From Rhodocollybia butyracea (taxonomy: Eukaryota > Basidiomycota > Agaricomycetes > Agaricales > Omphalotaceae): 64,000 nt of DNA. The position numbers were made by a program, and so were the translations under genes. Within the stretch, counting starts at the first letter, position 1; each line of letters starts with the position of its first letter. Below the pieces are notes generated by a model. That model was not told where the DNA came from. It worked only from the letters and a program-made list of their open reading frames with translations, and ran no database searches. Positions 21,523 through 33,963 of the stretch are shown piece after piece. Location of the stretch: positions 124,001 to 188,000 of the forward strand of contig JADNRY010000081.1 in NCBI GenBank assembly GCA_015501585.1, read 5' to 3'.

Positions 21523-23264
21523 ATGCTTCGTCTCTCAGCTCGACTATCTCATTCTCCACTTTTTGTACGCCACAGCTCATCATCTCGTTTCCACATCCCA
21601 GCCCAGATGTTAACTACCACAATGACCGTAACCTTTCTTGGAACTTCCAGTGGTGGAGGTCCGAGCCAATCACGAAACTGCTCATCTCTTGTTGCTGATC
21701 TTTTAGGAGACGGAAAACTCTGGAGTACGCGTATTCCATCAGTTTCTCCACATGCTTAAAATGGCTTTCAGTGGTTGATTGTGCGGAAGGGACTCTTCGC
21801 CAGTTTCAGCTGCAACCGTATAGTCCAGATCGTTCCAACCCGCGATTATCCCAGCTCAAAAAAATATTTATAACGCATATGCATGGTAAACAAGTGTACT
21901 CGATCTTATCTACATCTCAATAACACGCTCGAGTGCAGCTGACCACGTTATGGGAATAGTACCTATTCTCCGCAACGTACTATTTCCAGTACCCGTAGGC
22001 CAAGATGCAGCTCAGATCCAAGCCCTTCAAAAATCGGTAAGAGTCTATTTGACAGAAATACTATCCGCTCTAATGATCGTATAGTATCCGACAATAGAGC
22101 TGTACGGGCCTGCAGGCCTCAGAACGTTCGTTCGAAGTATACTGAAAATGACCTCCAGTAGAACGTCTGACAAGGTAATTATTCCGAATTCCATTGCACT
22201 TGCCTTCTCAATTTCCGCGATGACTCGTTTTATCCCCCAAAGTATGTTGTGCATGAGCTGTTGAATCTCACAGACTCGGTAACTTCATGTGAGCCCGATG
22301 TAATGCATGAGAGTGAAGTCGCTGGTAAAGATATAGTGTGCTCTCCCGAAGACAGTCTTTGGAGAGATATATTACAAGCCGACGGGATCTTTGGTCCAGT
22401 CGCAGTTGATGCGGGACCTATCGCACACCGAGGTTTGCAGCGCTCATTTATTACTATTTCATTCTGCTCATATATGAGATCCCAGATCCATGTATCGGAT
22501 TTGTTTTCAGGGAGGCCGCGAAGCCGTTTCGCAAAATAGTGGTTTTGGGGGACACCAATGATCCTTCGGCTATAGTACCCTTGTGCATAGATCCCTCGCC
22601 ATCCCTTCTTGTTCATGAGGCTACAGATGCACATATTTCACCAGACATCGATCCTAAGGCTAAACGCTCTTACGATACCGTCAAAGAGAAAGCCCTGGCC
22701 AGAGGACATTCCATACCTGAGATGGCTGGTGCATTCGCCAAGACCATCGGTGCTCGAAAACTCGTCCTCAATCATATAGGAGGAAGGTATGACCCAAGAA
22801 ATCTCCTAGCCATCTTCCTTGAACTTACTATCGCTGATGCTACTAGGTTTCCTGCACCAAATCCAAACGAGGGTTATCGTTTAAAGGGGGTTCGAACGAA
22901 TGTGATCGCAGAAATTGAACGCCAAGCGACTGAAGCGTGGGGCATGGGGAATGCTCGCGCTGCTTGGGACTTTATGCGGGTTGGGATTCCTGCTGCAGAG
23001 GTGTCTCAGGTGGCAGTTGAAGAGCAGCTTTTCGATGAGGACCTGGGTTCTCAGGGGACATCCCAGTGGACTTCAAGCAATGACTTTCCTACCTCGTATA
23101 ACACATGGGAGACAAACGCGGGTTCTTCTAGTACATCTGAAACTCCCTCATACGCGTCAAGTCGCTATGCTCGTCAAAATCATCGCTGGAGCAAGGGGCC
23201 TCCAGACGTTGGAGGTGGGAGTTCTCGTCCATATCGGTCTCGGTATCACCCTGAACAAAAATGA
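21523..23264 (+). CDS. ribonuclease Z (tRNA 3' processing endonuclease)
   Basis: Zinc-dependent metallo-beta-lactamase-fold nuclease that removes the 3' trailer from tRNA precursors. Motifs: [19 protein letters not shown] at the start of the fold, the metal site FITHMHADH formed over an intron joint, [15 protein letters not shown] and [12 protein letters not shown]. Size fits the short (ELAC1) type, but a fungal C-terminal extension rich in Ser, Gly, Tyr and Arg follows. ATG 21523 gives an Arg/Ser-rich N-terminus ([14 protein letters not shown]) that could target mitochondria; a second Met before TVTFLGT could give a cytosolic or nuclear form. About five introns. It lies 95 bp from a tRNA gene that its product should process, probably by chance. 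Confidence 0.92.
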
Positions 23265-23580
23265 TGTGGAACCACGGAACCGTAACCAAGAGGGTCGGAG
23301 GAAGAGAGAATGAACGCCTTCGAACTCCTAATATACGGCATCTTCACTATCTCAAACTACGTTCGCGAAGCATGTATTTCGTTAGGGCTCAAAGAGTAAA
23401 TTAAATCCGTGTGGAGAGATGATATGACGCCCCATTTCATGGCTAGAAGCTCGCATTGGCTTTTTATCGATAGCAAACTATTTACAATAAACATAAAGTA
23501 CCTTGCGTCATCTAAATATTTCACAGAAATATTAACTGTCATGCAATAGTCCATCGTAGGTTCGATTTAACGTAAGTATG
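23265..23580. other. convergent intergenic region
   Basis: About 315 bp between the stops of RNase Z and the MFS transporter. It presumably holds both 3' UTRs. No gene seen. Confidence 0.5.
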
Positions 23581-25948
23581 CTATGATGGTTCGTCAGATT
23601 CTTTATAGGCATATCGTGATCTACTGCGAATAGCTTTTCCGTATTTCTGTAAATCGAGATGGATTAAAGAAGGCTTCTTATGAAGCTGATGAAAACGTAC
23701 CCAGAAAAGGAAAGGTATTGGGGTGCAAGCTAATCCCAAGAAGCCAAAAATACTCATCCCCCATGCATCTCCCAATCTTCCGAACATTGTGGGCGCAATG
23801 ACAGGGAATACGGCGGCAAAAATACTCCTTAATATAATGGTTGACGCGACCGCGCTGAAAGAAAAAGGCTTACTACTTGTTATACCTGCCATGTTCTCGA
23901 CTGCTTACCTCGCAAAGTATAACTCGTACGCATCCATGAGGTAGGCAGTTGAGCTTTGAAGAATTTGACAGACCCCCATGCCGAAAGGGAAACCGCCTAT
24001 GATAGGAACGATCCAGTGGACAGGTGGGTCCGCGGTCCTGATAGAGCATGTTTTCAACATGGGAGATCCACCGGAGGTAAGATAACATACCATGCGACCC
24101 AGAAGAGTCCAATGGGAACAAGAATACCTGGTTTCAAAGTCAGCTCGAGTGTTTATACCTGGCGAACATGCGATTCACCTCCCCTACAGTATGATAAGTA
24201 TCCAAGGATCACAGTAGGGGACGAAAGAACTTACATCATTGCGGTGTGAAGGCGACTTGGGAGCATGAAAAGTTGATAAGTATTCAAAGACTACATCGTT
24301 AGACTCGGAAACGCTTACGCCTCTGGTGCTGCCCGTCCATTTGGGCTTTTATCCATCGCCCTCCAGTAAAATTTATTCTGAATAGATGCAGTGGCTGTCC
24401 CTAGAGATATTCCAGCTCCAAGTCCTAGGTAAGAAAGGCCTGTAGATCCCGCGGACCATCCTCGATGGTTTTCGAATACGATCGGGAAAGCGGAGAATAA
24501 AGCGTAAAGAGTCCCGTATACGACTGAGATGTATATTGCGAAAAATAAAACGATTGGCTCAGTGACCAAAAAAGCTACATCGTGGTAAAAAGTTTTCGTT
24601 AGAGGCTGGAATGAGGCATACATAATTTTTTTAAAAAAAACACGGACTAAATGGTCTGCTAAGATTGACTCGCATGATTTTTATGAGGGAAGTGGAGCGG
24701 CTGATGTCGTGTTTTGACATGTAACGAACCATACCGTTAGAAAGTTTCATGAGGTTCCTCGCTCGTCGCCGCAAGAGAACGGGTGAATACTGGACGGAGT
24801 GTAAAAGAAGCCATCGAACCAACCTATTAACCACAACTTACTGTTTCTGGTGCGACAAAAATACCCATGACTAAACTCATCGCACCCAATAATAGCATGA
24901 GCCAGAAGTTGAAATGCCAACCCAGTGTAGAATCAGCTACATAACCTCCTACTATTGGACCGATAACTGCAGGCTTATGAGTACGTGTCTATGCCACTCG
25001 AGAGATCAAGTACCTGGACCTAGAAACGGGACTGCTGCATAGATTGCCGATGCCATACCTCTTTCGCGAGAGTTGAATATATCTGCTACTACTCCGCCGG
25101 CGTTTGTTAAAGCTGATGGTAAAAGATGCGAAGCACATCAGACAATTGAATGAACACGAGAAACATCTAGAAACTCACGCGAAGCACCAAAAATACCTGT
25201 AAGTAAACGTATGACAAGGATTGTGGTTATGTTTTGAGCCAGGGCCCCACCGATCTGAAGCGGGGTGTAGAGCCCAACCGTTATAAGAAACACTATGCGC
25301 TAAAGTCGTCGTCGCTCTAGTTAATACTGACAGGTATGGTATTGAAACGACGTTACCCGTCCGTAAATCTAAAGAGATCAAAGATAGGACGTTTTCAATT
25401 GACCGCCGCAATATAACATAGCGAATAGAACCAACCTCTCCCATTGGCGCGAATAATAGTGGGCTGATATTGACAAGTTGAGTTAAAGGCATGGATGAAT
25501 ACCTTTGGCGCCACATACCCGAGAGCAAATCCCAAAACGTATAACGAGATGCCCAATACGGCTACTTCATCTGATACATGCAAATCGCGTGTAACTCCTT
25601 CCAGACCGCCACTGTATGAGCTGCTGCTGAAAGACACGGTAAATGTGGTCAAGGCCAGCTGGTAACAAACGTGTGAACCTCATGGAAGCTTCAAGATCAA
25701 GCCAAGCCACTGACCTGTGTGGTGATAATCCACTTGCGCGTTTTTGTCCAGTTGTATGGATTTTCAGGATCATCTTCGTCCCAGCTAACGATATAAGGGT
25801 CTTCAGCAGTACCAGAGCCTGGATATCTGCTGCCCTGGCCACTGTCGGTACTGTTTGTGCAATCTTTCTCTGTCCTTTCTTCGACCACTGGGCGCACTGT
25901 ACCAGGAGAATGTTCGTGAACTGTACTGCCGTCCCAGGAGGATTTCAT
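23581..25948 (-). CDS. MFS transporter, drug:H+ antiporter type (DHA1)
   Basis: A twelve-helix major facilitator superfamily protein of the plasma membrane. It begins with a soluble acidic N-terminus of about 65 residues ending in DDPENPYNW, a hallmark of fungal DHA1 multidrug and polyamine exporters. Then come LHVSDEVAVLGISLYVLGFALG in helices 1-2, an FGRR loop after MGEV, the LLTGIFGASPLTNAGG segment in helices 4-5, IGPIVGGYV and LGWHFNFWL in helix 5-6, and the C-terminal half from FLVTEPIVLFFAIYI to FLGLACTPIPFLFW. About ten introns. Substrate cannot be told from sequence. An isolated transporter with no biosynthetic genes beside it. Confidence 0.88.
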
Positions 25949-27873
25949 TTATAGAGGGGATGCAGAGGAGAGTGGAATGAAGAAGGAGACATGCATATTA
26001 TACGTTTTATATAGACTTGAGATCTTGAGAAAAGAAGCCAACTTCACACACACAGTGCTTACGGTTTCAATGTGATAATTTTTAGAAATTGTTGATTCGG
26101 GTGTGAAATCCGAGCTAGTACGTGTAAAGGAAGCGGTTTCGCAAAAGCCAGAGCCTAAAGAGGTTATCGATTATCGCTGGGGATATTCGCGTATTCCATT
26201 CCGCCTTACACGGCCAGCCAGTCCATCGAAAAGTAAAACTTTTTCTCTCAAGATGAACGGCCAGTGCAAGTCCCAAATCAGGCAGCTTGACAAGTTATAT
26301 AAGTCTTTGTGGGCTCACGCTGCCGGAAATTTCCACGGCGCGTTCCATGGATGCAGTCCTCGCGAACACAGTATGTATCAACCCCCATCGACCAAAGCTT
26401 ATTCCACGTCAAAGGAATGGCTTGGCAAGGCTCAGCGAGGTCGAAAATCTTTTGATTTAGAGGTTATCTGGTTACTGACGTTCTGATACGACATATTAAG
26501 AATAGAAAGAAAACACGGCAAAATCTCCGCGGAATCTTGCATCGTGTGCATCAGTTTTGTCACAGCACTGGGTGCCAGTTTGGTGCCGCGCAGCTTGCTC
26601 CAGGCCCAGCTTTCTTATACTGTCCGTGGAGATGATCAATGTCACCACAGAGGGCACATCTTCGCATGCAGAAATTTTACCTCGGATAAAGTCTTGTCGA
26701 GGTTACAGATACACTGCCGGCGGTTTTGACTGCACAATGTGTTGTTCGGAGGTTGCTTCTTGAAGAAATCCCGCTGAAGATCTGGCGCACAATGGTACGG
26801 CACTTTTTCTCGGATGGAGCCGGAACTCATTTGGTGAAGTTATCGAACACAACTCTGCAAACAGGACTGGGAGATATTAGCAATCTTAATCCACTTGGAA
26901 GCTGGAAAAAACGGTCGCCACTCATGAGTCCTGTTACCGCGACAAGCCTCTCGCAGACGCGACTTCCATGCATTAAAGCTGTCGCTGCTACGCTAGCGTC
27001 GGAATTTGCAAAAGAAACGATGCGAGCAGAGAACCTTTAGGTCTGTCATTACTATTAGAGAAGCAAGAACCCATCTGCGCTACCGGTGAACAAACTAGAA
27101 TCTTGCATAGGTGCGCTGCCTTGAGCGACGACTCCAATCAAATTTTTTCCGCTTTCGCGGGCGGAGAAAGCACAAGAGATGCATGCCAGGTGGAGTTCTG
27201 ATTGTGGCTATTGATGTTCAGATAGAATAAGATCTGGAAAAGAATAGATAGTCAAATGACTTGAAGTTCACGTACAATATGCGCATTGCGTATCGTATCT
27301 TTCTGACATTTTTCGGTTACAGAATAGACGCTGCAAAACATGAAAAATCTAGAGTTATAAGCCTTGTACGGTACAAGATCAACAGCTGAAGAATTGGAGG
27401 AGCATCACAGACTTACCAGAAGTAGAAGAGGCTGGACAAGCCCAGACTCATTGTACACGAGTACAAAAATTTTGTTCAAAGTCCCCAGACTCTACAGAGT
27501 TTTTTTGTGAGCAGAGTGCATTACTGATAGACTCTGTATCGAAGCTGTCGAGGTTGTTCAAGTAGGAGAAAAAGTTAAACAGAATTAACTGATCAGATTA
27601 AATTTGATCTGAAAGTCACCTGCACCTGATTGGCACAGCCCTGGCCAAGTCTTTGCTCCTGAGTCCTTCCTCTGCTCCTCCTCCTCCCATAAACTTGTTC
27701 AAAAAAACTATCTTTTCGCCCTTCTTTCTGTATCTAATCTCTCCAAGCTCAGCTTTTGTTATAATATTCTCATTATCTCACTGTTTCCCCTGGAAAGTCT
27801 GGTTCCGAACATTCGCCTCCTGATTGTACTTGTTCTTCCTCCGTAACTTCAACTTGTTTAATCCCGCCTCGCA
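25949..27873. other. 1.9-kb gene-free region, MFS / GSK3 divergent
   Basis: The longest stretch without a recognised gene. Several frames of 60-127 codons occur on both strands (for example 26103-26486 plus, 26726-27040 plus), but none has splice partners, repeats or motifs I can support. A cluster around 26540-27040 is GC-richer than the rest. 27640-27870 is pyrimidine-rich, as expected for the GSK3 promoter and 5' leader. A small palindrome (TCAGAT...ATCTGA) lies near 27595. Confidence 0.4.
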
Positions 27874-29463
27874 ATGTCCACGCATGGGCCTATAAATGGT
27901 GTCAAAATATCTCGTACGTTGTCTTTTATTGCTTTCTTCGGTTCGGACTGCGCTTTGCCTTGGTCATCTGCTCGTCTTCTTGTTTTTCTTCCAGTGCCAT
28001 GGCTAATGTCTCTCTCCTTCCATCTTCTACGATAGCCATAGATGATCCTTCAAAGGTCGTCAAAGTTATTGCCTCGCACGGCAAGACAGGCGATCATATG
28101 GAGATTTCCTACAGCCATAGCAAAGTCATCGGCAATGGCTCTTTCGGTGTTGTTTTCCAAGCACGGATGGTCCCTGCACCAAAGGAAGGCGAGGATATCG
28201 CTATTAAGAAGGTTTTGCAGGACAAGCGGTTCAAGGTGTGCAGTTTGCCTCGGTCATCATTTTGACATCAATTACAACTTTTGCTCCTACAGAACCGTGA
28301 ACTTCAAATCATGCGTCTCGTCTCTCATCCAAACGTCGTCGATCTCCGGGCTTTCTTCTACACCAATGGAGAAAAGGTGAGTTACCATGTTCAACTTTGC
28401 GGCATTGGCCGGATCTCAAACAAATTGCAATTCACAGAAGGACGAAGTTTATCTCAACCTCATGCTTGAATACGTTCCCGAAACAGTTTATCGCGCCAGC
28501 CGCCACTACACCAAGCTCAAGCAGCCGATGCCTATGCTGCAAATCAAGCTGTACATGTACCAGCTCCTTCGCTCACTGTCGTATATTCATTCAGTCGGAA
28601 TATGCCATCGAGATATCAAACCACAGAACTTGTTGCTCAATCCGGCCACAGGGGTTCTGAAACTATGTGATTTTGGGTCCGCCAAAATACTCGTCGCTGG
28701 CGAGCCCAACGTCAGCTATATCTGCTCAAGATATTATCGTGCACCCGAACTAATTTTTGGTGCGACCAACTACACTACCAACATTGGTATGCTATTCGCT
28801 AGTGCGGTTTTCAGTTTGATTAACTACAGCCATTATAGACATTTGGTCCACGGGTTGTGTTATGGCAGAGTTGATGCTCGGGCAGCCGTTGTTCCCTGGT
28901 GAGAGCGGTATTGACCAGCTGGTGGAGATCATCAAGATACTGGGTACACCTTCGAGGGAGCAGATCAAAACGATGAACCCCAACTACATGGAACACAAGT
29001 TCCCACAAATCAAGCCCCATCCATTCTCAAAGGTGAGTCAAGGTTTCGTTGCTTTAGGTCATATCTCATTTGTTCATCGTTACGCACAGGTTTTCCGGCC
29101 CAGAACCCCTCCCGAGGCTATTGACTTGGTCTCCAAGCTGTTGGAGTACACACCAGGGGCCAGACTTAGTTCAGTTGAGGCCATGGTTCATCCATTCTTT
29201 GACGAGCTGAGAGTTGAGGGCGCAAGAATGCCCAATGGAAAGGAATTCCCCCCACTCTTCAATTTCACTCGTGAGGGTCAGTTGAACGAAATTGTTGGCT
29301 GTGGTCTTGGTACTTACCTCCTTTTACAGAACTTTCCGTCCGTCCTGACCTCATCCGTCGGCTTGTGCCACCTCACTGCGAATCCGAGTTGGCATCACGA
29401 AACATTGTGCTGGACAATTTTGTGCCAATACCTCTTGAAGATATGAGAATAACGTTGGACTGA
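27874..29463 (+). CDS. glycogen synthase kinase 3 (GSK3/shaggy) serine/threonine kinase
   Basis: CMGC-family kinase. The glycine loop [13 protein letters not shown], the lysine in IAIKKVL, catalytic loop [18 protein letters not shown], and the activation-loop tyrosine in [12 protein letters not shown] are all present, as is the LPTSSRMRLTP-free fungal C-terminus ending [20 protein letters not shown]. The last exon is reached by an intron (GTCAGT to TTACAG) that gives [18 protein letters not shown]. The start is uncertain: ATG 27874 ([13 protein letters not shown]) spliced GTACGT to CCATAG gives [13 protein letters not shown], whereas ATG 27999 gives [19 protein letters not shown] without that splice. 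The first model avoids an unused upstream ATG. About 400 residues, usual length. Roles in fungi include morphogenesis and glycogen and stress signalling. Confidence 0.93.
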
Positions 29464-29775
29464 GCGCAGACCCTCGTCACAACGAGCCATTGTATGGCTA
29501 ATACTTGTTCTTTGTGCCACCAGTTTTTTTTTTTCCTTTTCTTTATCGTTTGCGTAGTGTTTGAAATTATGTATTCAACGACGAGGAGGTATATCAGCGT
29601 GAAACATATTGAATGCGGATTGCGAGTGAATGACTAGAAATTACACGCCAGCGTCAGTTGCAAGTTTGTAAACGTAATGGAACGTCAATTGCGCCATATT
29701 TCGCTTTTTGAAGTATATCATTCATGCTTTGCCTTCTTATTCGCATTCATTTCCTGTAAACACACACAGCCTATC
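29464..29775. promoter_or_regulatory. tandem intergenic region before the F-box gene
   Basis: About 310 bp holding the GSK3 3' UTR and the promoter of the next gene. A TTTTTTTTT run lies near 29525. Nothing else seen. Confidence 0.4.
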
Positions 29776-31869
29776 ATGCCATCTTCCTTTAAACCATCGT
29801 CATCTACACTGTGCGACACATTACCTGCAGCGAGGTTGTCCAAAGACATTGATAGTTCGATGAACGGAACAAAGCTTGTCTCCGACAGTGTGCGGCCGAC
29901 CATGATCAAGGAACCGCTTCGACCAGCATCTCCGCTCCAGCAGCCACCAGGGAGGAAATTATGTGTGAGGCATCAGCGGATGGCTGACGAAGGAACTAAT
30001 CTAAAACTGCAACATGTACGCACACGACTTTTGCTTTTACTTCATCTATTTACTGACTTTCAACAGTCTCTCGATGCATTATCGCTAGAGGAACGGGAAG
30101 CAGTCAATGCAATATGGTCCAATTTCTCATCGTCGTCGCATCCCCGTCGTGCGCTTATCCTCCAGGGTCTCCTGACAATGTGTTGCTTTTCACAATTGTC
30201 TCTGCTCACAGAGCAATTGTCTCATCTTATTCGCATCGATCCCTTTACCGTCCTCCCTCGTGAAATCTCGCTCAAAGTCCTCGGATATCTCGATGCCACA
30301 TCGCTATGTCGTGCTGCACAAGTCACGAAAAAGTGGAAAAGTTTGGCAGACGATGATATTTTATGGCGTGGCATTTGCGAGCAGCATATTGGACAGAAAT
30401 GTCACAAATGTGGCTGGGGTCTGCCAGTACTGGAGAAGAAGAGGACATATCATCATCAGCCAATGTCACCTTGTCCATCTCCCGACCTATCGTCGCTCAA
30501 GAGGTCATTAGATGAATCAATTGATCCAGTTGCTCCGCCTTTGAAGCGACAAAGATCAGACGTCTCATCTGACATTGATCCTGACCTGTCTTCCTCGTCT
30601 TCCCTGCTTACCACGAGAACAAACACTGCGACCACGCGCCCTTGGAAACACGTTTACAGTGAGCGGATGACTATAGAGAGAAACTGGCGTCGCGGCCGTT
30701 GTACTGTCCGGACCCTCAAAGGACACACAGATGGCGTCATGTGTCTCCAATATAGCGAGACCCTATCATCCCCGTCATTTCCTGTTCTCATCACTGGATC
30801 GTACGATCGCACCGTTCGGGTATGGAATTTGGAGACGGGAGTCGAATTGCACTGTCTTAAAGGACACACGAGAGCTATCCGAGCTTTACAGTTTGACGAT
30901 GTCAAGCTGATTACAGGCAGCATGGACACAACCATCAAAGTATGGGATTGGCGGAGAGGTCGGTGCATTCGGACCTTGACAGGCCACAGCGAAGGAGTGG
31001 TCTGTCTCAATTTTGACTCGAATGTTCTTGCTAGTGGAAGCGTCGATACTACCATCAAGGTCTGGAACCTTCGCACTGGCGGAGCTTTCACCTTACGAGG
31101 ACATCAGGACTGGGTGAATTCAGTTCAATTGTGGGATTCTTTAAAAACTGGTCAGTCCTCGGCCTCTTCCCCGACCCCTGTGTTCGACGTCCCAGGCTGT
31201 GGTGCTCCGCAAATAGACCCAGGAAAGATGCTTTTCTCTGCATCGGACGACGGTACCATCAGGCTTTGGGATCTCACGCTCCGTACATGCATAAAACAGT
31301 TCACTGGGCATGTCGGGCAAGTTCAGAGCCTCAAGCTGCTTTTCGCGGAAACATGCAAGGAACCGTCGGACTTGGAAATGACAGATTCTGATCAAGAAGA
31401 ACGTACACTGAACCATATCACCGCACTGTCACCCCCTCCTAATACACCATCCTTAGCATCCACTTCCACGGCCAGCTTGGAACCTCCGTCACCGATTACT
31501 TCAAATTCTAAAATGCCGCTACTGGTTTCTGGGAGCCTAGATAATACTTCGAAGATCTGGGATATAGAAACAGGACAAGCTGTTCAAACTTTTTTTGGTC
31601 ACATTGAAGGTGTGTGGAGCGTGGCTGTAGACAAGATGAGACTTGTTAGTGGTAGCCATGACCGTACGATCAAGGTGAGTTGCTGGTACAATTTTTTTTG
31701 ATGACTCTGTGCTTACAGTTTGCTATAGGTCTGGACCCGTGATGAAGGTCGTTGTATTTCTACTCTTGTAGGTCATACTGCCGCCGTGAGCTGCGTCGCT
31801 CTAGGTGAAGACAAGATTATCTCCGGTAGTGATGACTGTGATGTCAAAATTTGGAGCTTTAGCGGCTGA
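29776..31869 (+). CDS. F-box/WD40 protein, Met30 type (SCF ubiquitin ligase substrate receptor)
   Basis: Substrate adaptor of an SCF ubiquitin ligase. The F-box reads PFTVLPREISLKVLGYLDAT and is followed by QVTKKWKSLADDDILWRGIC and KCHKCGWGLPVLEKKR, the last a typical feature of Met30/sconB. A Ser-rich linker precedes at least seven WD40 repeats (TLKGHTDGVMCLQ, CLKGHTRAIRALQF, TLTGHSEGVVCLNF, TLRGHQDWVNSVQL, QFTGHVGQVQSLKL, TFFGHIEGVWSVAV, TLVGHTAAVSCVAL) that form the propeller. A Pro/Ser/Thr-rich insert sits in one blade. ATG 29776 (MPSSFKPSSS) is chosen; a frame open from 29677 is less likely. Introns follow LQH and after RTIK. In yeasts and moulds Met30 controls sulphur amino-acid synthesis and the cell cycle; that role here is inferred. 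Confidence 0.88.
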
Positions 31870-32775
31870 GCTGCTTTCGTGTACATTCCTCGCGCATATA
31901 CCTTATCCATCCTCTCGCTAGACTTACTGTATATCCATTTGTTTATGTAACTTATCCCATAAACGTTGCTGAATGTTATCCAAACTTGCTTTCTCGATTA
32001 GCTGTCGGACCCAAAAAGTATAAGCGTGAATTTCAAACGCAAAGAATAGCTTTGACTTTCCCAATATATCTAAGATACTATAGCCAGCTTAACCAAGTTA
32101 TGTCTTTTGCTCAAAGATTGCAAATTAAGGATCTTCACATGCTACTTCCTCCAAAGTTTCTCGAGCTCACAATTTTGTGGATAGTGGTTTACGGTTGTGA
32201 GTATCAGGTTACCCAGCAAAGGGCCTTGGATAACCAAAAGCTCGTGAGCGCTGGTTGACGGAGAGGTTCGAGGATGTAAAGTGAATCTTATGCATGTGCA
32301 TGTGCACTTGTAACAAAGATATCCTTGGAATGTGAAGTACAAGGCTCATGTTTAAAATCAAAGTCAGGGCTAGTCAGGGTCAGAATTGACCAGCGCATCC
32401 GCCAGTCTACTTTATTTGACTTCTTCTATAGAATTGCTGTGAATACTGGCCTGTTCGAGCACAGCAGACACCCAGACACAAGCATCGCTCGTTTAAAATA
32501 TTTTTCGGGGTAAATACTCAGTGAGCGGAATGCAAAAGTAACACAACAAATATATACTATATAGTATAAACATGACTTCCTGCTTCTTCCTACTCAAAGT
32601 AAAAGATACACTGAGTAGATCTTGTGAAAAGCCAAATTTCAAACGCAAAGGACAGCTTTGACTCTTCTAGTATAGGTAAGCGGTTTCCACGGTCTGTTTT
32701 TGGGCTGCTAAACTTCAACCACCAACACGCTCGTTTTCTATCTCTAACCCGCCGCTCTTTTCTTTGCTGACAGTA
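31870..32775. other. intergenic region with a two-copy hairpin repeat
   Basis: About 900 bp with no recognised gene. A 31-nt unit occurs at 32029-32068 and again at 32635-32674 (listed separately). Two short direct repeats of GTCAGGG lie near 32362-32381. The last 100 bp are pyrimidine-rich, as for the leader of the next gene. Confidence 0.45.
32029..32674. repeat. direct repeat, two copies of a CAAAG...CTTTG hairpin unit
   Basis: Copies at 32029-32068 and 32635-32674, same orientation, about 600 bp apart. Both start AATTTCAAACGCAAAG and continue with AGCTTTGACT after a 4-nt variable spacer (AAT/GAC type). Each unit can fold as CAAAG/CTTTG. About 28 of the first 30 bases agree. Confidence 0.65.
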
Positions 32776-33963
32776 ATGTCCTCCCGTATAATGCCCGATG
32801 TCTTTGTCTTTCCGCCAGAAGAAGATAATGACGAACCGTTTTGCTGCTTCAACGCTGCAGATCCCTTAGAACTCACCGAAGAAGACCTTGCATGCTCAGG
32901 CTCTGCTCTGGAAATGATTTCTAATCAGTTTTCCAGCCCTGATTCTCCCGTATTTCGTCGTTCAGACCCGGCCAACGGCGGTATAGTCATGCCCAAGAGA
33001 AGCTGTAGCAGGACAATACAGCAGCAATACGAGGATCCAGACATGACTATTCGAGGTCCAGGAGATGACTCTGAAATCATTGAAATCATAAAAGTCAGAC
33101 GACACAAACAAGATGATACTCGCCAGCTTCCTCCTTCCGTTTCTGAACCGGCGTTTAAACCCTCGAAATCATTTAAATCTCGAGCGTCTAGAGCGTTCAG
33201 CTCTATCAAGAACGTCGGTCGCTCAGTGTCTCGCAGTCGAATACCTGTAACAGACGTCGCGGAGCCCCGTGCACCGAGCCCTGCGCCCTCGAGACGAGGT
33301 TTCTCTTCGCTTTTCAGCCATTCACCTTCCCTCAGATCACGCTCTTCATTCGACTCATTTAATGACCCCCCACCATCTCCGTCCATTGAACCGTCGTCTT
33401 CAGAATCCATTGACATCCGGCTGCATTCTCCTTCGTCGTCGGCAGAAATGCAAGGTTTTGTTCCATACCCCGACAGCGAGGACGACGAGGACGAGGATGA
33501 TGGCCAGTTAGACCAAGTTCATACTACCCCACGCGCGTCACGCACTTTGCCTACACCTATACCACCTAAACTCAGCCGTCGCCGTTTTTCCGTCCTGAGC
33601 CTTTTCTCTGCTTCGAAGGAGTCTGAATTCTCTGATGCAGGACCCACCACTCCTACTCTTCCACCGAGCATGTCCCGGGATTCCCTCGGTCCTACTAGGA
33701 CAGATTCTACAGAATCATCAACTTCTTCCTCCTCAGGGCCCACGACTCCTGTAGACGAGACTTTCCCCCAATCCCTACCAAATCGTCCCTCTATCTCTCT
33801 GCTCAAAAGACTTCCGTCTTTCAGCAGGAGTCCCAGAAACACGAGGGTGGCCAAGCCCGAGTCGCCGGCTCTCGAAGTAGAAGCCGATGACCCTAGTTTC
33901 GGTGAGATACGACTGGATTCTTTACATTTTGATGAGTTGTCTTTCGACGCCACGAGGTTCTAA
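32776..33963 (+). CDS. serine/proline-rich orphan protein
   Basis: A single uninterrupted frame of 395 codons from ATG 32776, unusual in this intron-rich window. It starts MSSRIMPDVFVFPPEEDNDE and is strongly Ser-, Pro- and Arg-rich, with many SP and TP pairs (SRSPR, PTTPTLPPS), basic clusters such as SRRRFSVLSLF and RAFSSIKNVGRSVSRSR, and an acidic run DEDEDD about two thirds along. It ends DELSFDATRF. No globular domain, signal peptide or membrane segment. Such composition fits a disordered, phosphorylated regulator; I recognise no family. Confidence 0.75.
   Translation: MSSRIMPDVFVFPPEEDNDEPFCCFNAADPLELTEEDLACSGSALEMISNQFSSPDSPVFRRSDPANGGIVMPKRSCSRTIQQQYEDPDMTIRGPGDDSEIIEIIKVRRHKQDDTRQLPPSVSEPAFKPSKSFKSRASRAFSSIKNVGRSVSRSRIPVTDVAEPRAPSPAPSRRGFSSLFSHSPSLRSRSSFDSFNDPPPSPSIEPSSSESIDIRLHSPSSSAEMQGFVPYPDSEDDEDEDDGQLDQVHTTPRASRTLPTPIPPKLSRRRFSVLSLFSASKESEFSDAGPTTPTLPPSMSRDSLGPTRTDSTESSTSSSSGPTTPVDETFPQSLPNRPSISLLKRLPSFSRSPRNTRVAKPESPALEVEADDPSFGEIRLDSLHFDELSFDATRF

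Noticed and set aside
26103..27040. Open frames of 60-127 codons in the MFS/GSK3 gap
   Set aside because: No splice partners, no motifs, unusual composition; several begin without ATG or carry stops just beyond.
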